Source: Pseudomonadota bacterium
GTDB taxonomy: Bacteria; Myxococcota_A; Polyangia; Polyangiales; Polyangiaceae
Length of the DNA stretch: 6,982 nucleotides
Direction: 5' to 3'
Assembly: GCA_023418705.1 (NCBI GenBank)
Contig: JAEZYZ010000126.1
Span: forward strand, 1 to 6,982
Shown: positions 5,494 through 6,982 of the stretch, in pieces
Layout of the letters: each line of letters begins with the position of its first letter
How positions within the stretch are numbered: the first letter of the stretch is position 1
Notes under the pieces: model-generated
Told to the model about the DNA's origin: nothing
Databases searched by the model: none
The model's input: only the letters and a program-made list of their open reading frames with translations
Position numbers and translations under genes: made by a program

Positions 5494-5592
5494 TCGTCCG
5501 GGCTGCCCGCCGGTGAGCCGAATCGGGCTCCCCTCGGGCTGGCTCGACCTGCCACTAATTTTTCCGTCCGAGCCCGCCGTTGATACGGCGAG

Positions 5593-5612
5593 GCAAGCCT
5601 GCTCGAGCTTGC
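5593..5612. repeat. Dyad overlapping the clpX -35 region
   Basis: GCAAGC (5593-5598) and GCTTGC (5607-5612) form a perfect 6-bp inverted repeat with an eight-base spacer, and GCTCGAGC (5601-5608) is a palindrome inside it. The right arm overlaps the proposed -35 element, where a repressor could act. That role is inferred only from position. Confidence 0.3.
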
Positions 5613-5637
5613 GAGGGCCGGCCCTGAGTTTTAGAAT
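5609..5637 (+). promoter_or_regulatory. Sigma70-like promoter for clpX
   Basis: TTGCGA (5609-5614) and TAGAAT (5632-5637) are exactly 17 bases apart; the -10 matches 5/6 and the -35 4/6 of the consensus. Transcription would start near 5644, giving a leader of about 50 bases before the clpX GTG. It would allow clpX to be expressed separately from clpP. The spacer contains a perfect 12-bp palindrome (5614-5625). Confidence 0.6.
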
Positions 5638-5680
5638 TCCTCAAGATTCATCGGTGTTTTCGCGCGGCGTCGGCTGCGTC

Positions 5681-5684
5681 GAGG
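5681..5684 (+). promoter_or_regulatory. clpX ribosome-binding site
   Basis: GAGG lies nine bases before the GTG at 5694. The frame upstream is open back to 5628 but has no ATG or GTG, so this site and codon define the start. Confidence 0.65.
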
Positions 5685-5693
5685 TTACGAAAA

Positions 5694-6982
<1,289 letters not shown>

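Overview
The window is GC-rich DNA with strong G/C preference at third codon positions. It looks like the chromosome of a delta-proteobacterium-like organism, most likely a myxobacterium (Myxococcota, perhaps Polyangiales). The grounds are the Gly/Ser/Thr-rich low-complexity linker on a probably exported esterase, the codon use, and the tig-clpP-clpX order beside a chromosomal-type parAB pair. This placement is an inference from style and gene content; no database search was possible.

Layout from left to right. (1) Positions 2-796, plus strand: the 3' part of a SASA/CE6-type carbohydrate esterase with a Gly-rich N-terminal linker; its 5' end lies outside the window. (2) Positions 797-889: a short convergent gap with a hairpin. 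(3) Positions 890-2544, minus strand: parA then parB, overlapping by 4 bases, encoding a chromosomal-type partition ATPase and its CTP-dependent DNA clamp. (4) Positions 2545-2684: the divergent control region, with an inverted repeat just upstream of parA and a sigma70-like promoter facing right. (5) Positions 2685-3112, plus strand: two small genes of unknown function, the first (tentative) coding for a basic protein of about 67 residues, the second for a very acidic 61-residue protein, followed by a convincing intrinsic terminator. (6) Positions 3386-5466, plus strand: tig (trigger factor) and clpP (protease subunit), separated by a structured gap of about 120 bases. (7) Positions 5467-5693: a hairpin after clpP, then a good sigma70-like promoter with dyad symmetry. 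(8) Position 5694 to the window end: clpX, starting at GTG and almost complete but open at the right edge.

The genes form two functional groups. ParA and ParB segregate the replicated chromosome origin. Trigger factor receives nascent chains at the ribosome, while ClpX unfolds proteins and feeds them into the ClpP chamber, so tig-clpP-clpX is a classic protein-quality-control cluster. The window is mostly conserved housekeeping DNA and I see no clear new multi-gene system. The parts worth a second look are the basic/acidic small-gene pair opposite parA, the dyads at the parA and clpX control regions, altered residues in the prolyl-isomerase pocket of trigger factor, and the N-terminal extension and T7 run in clpP.
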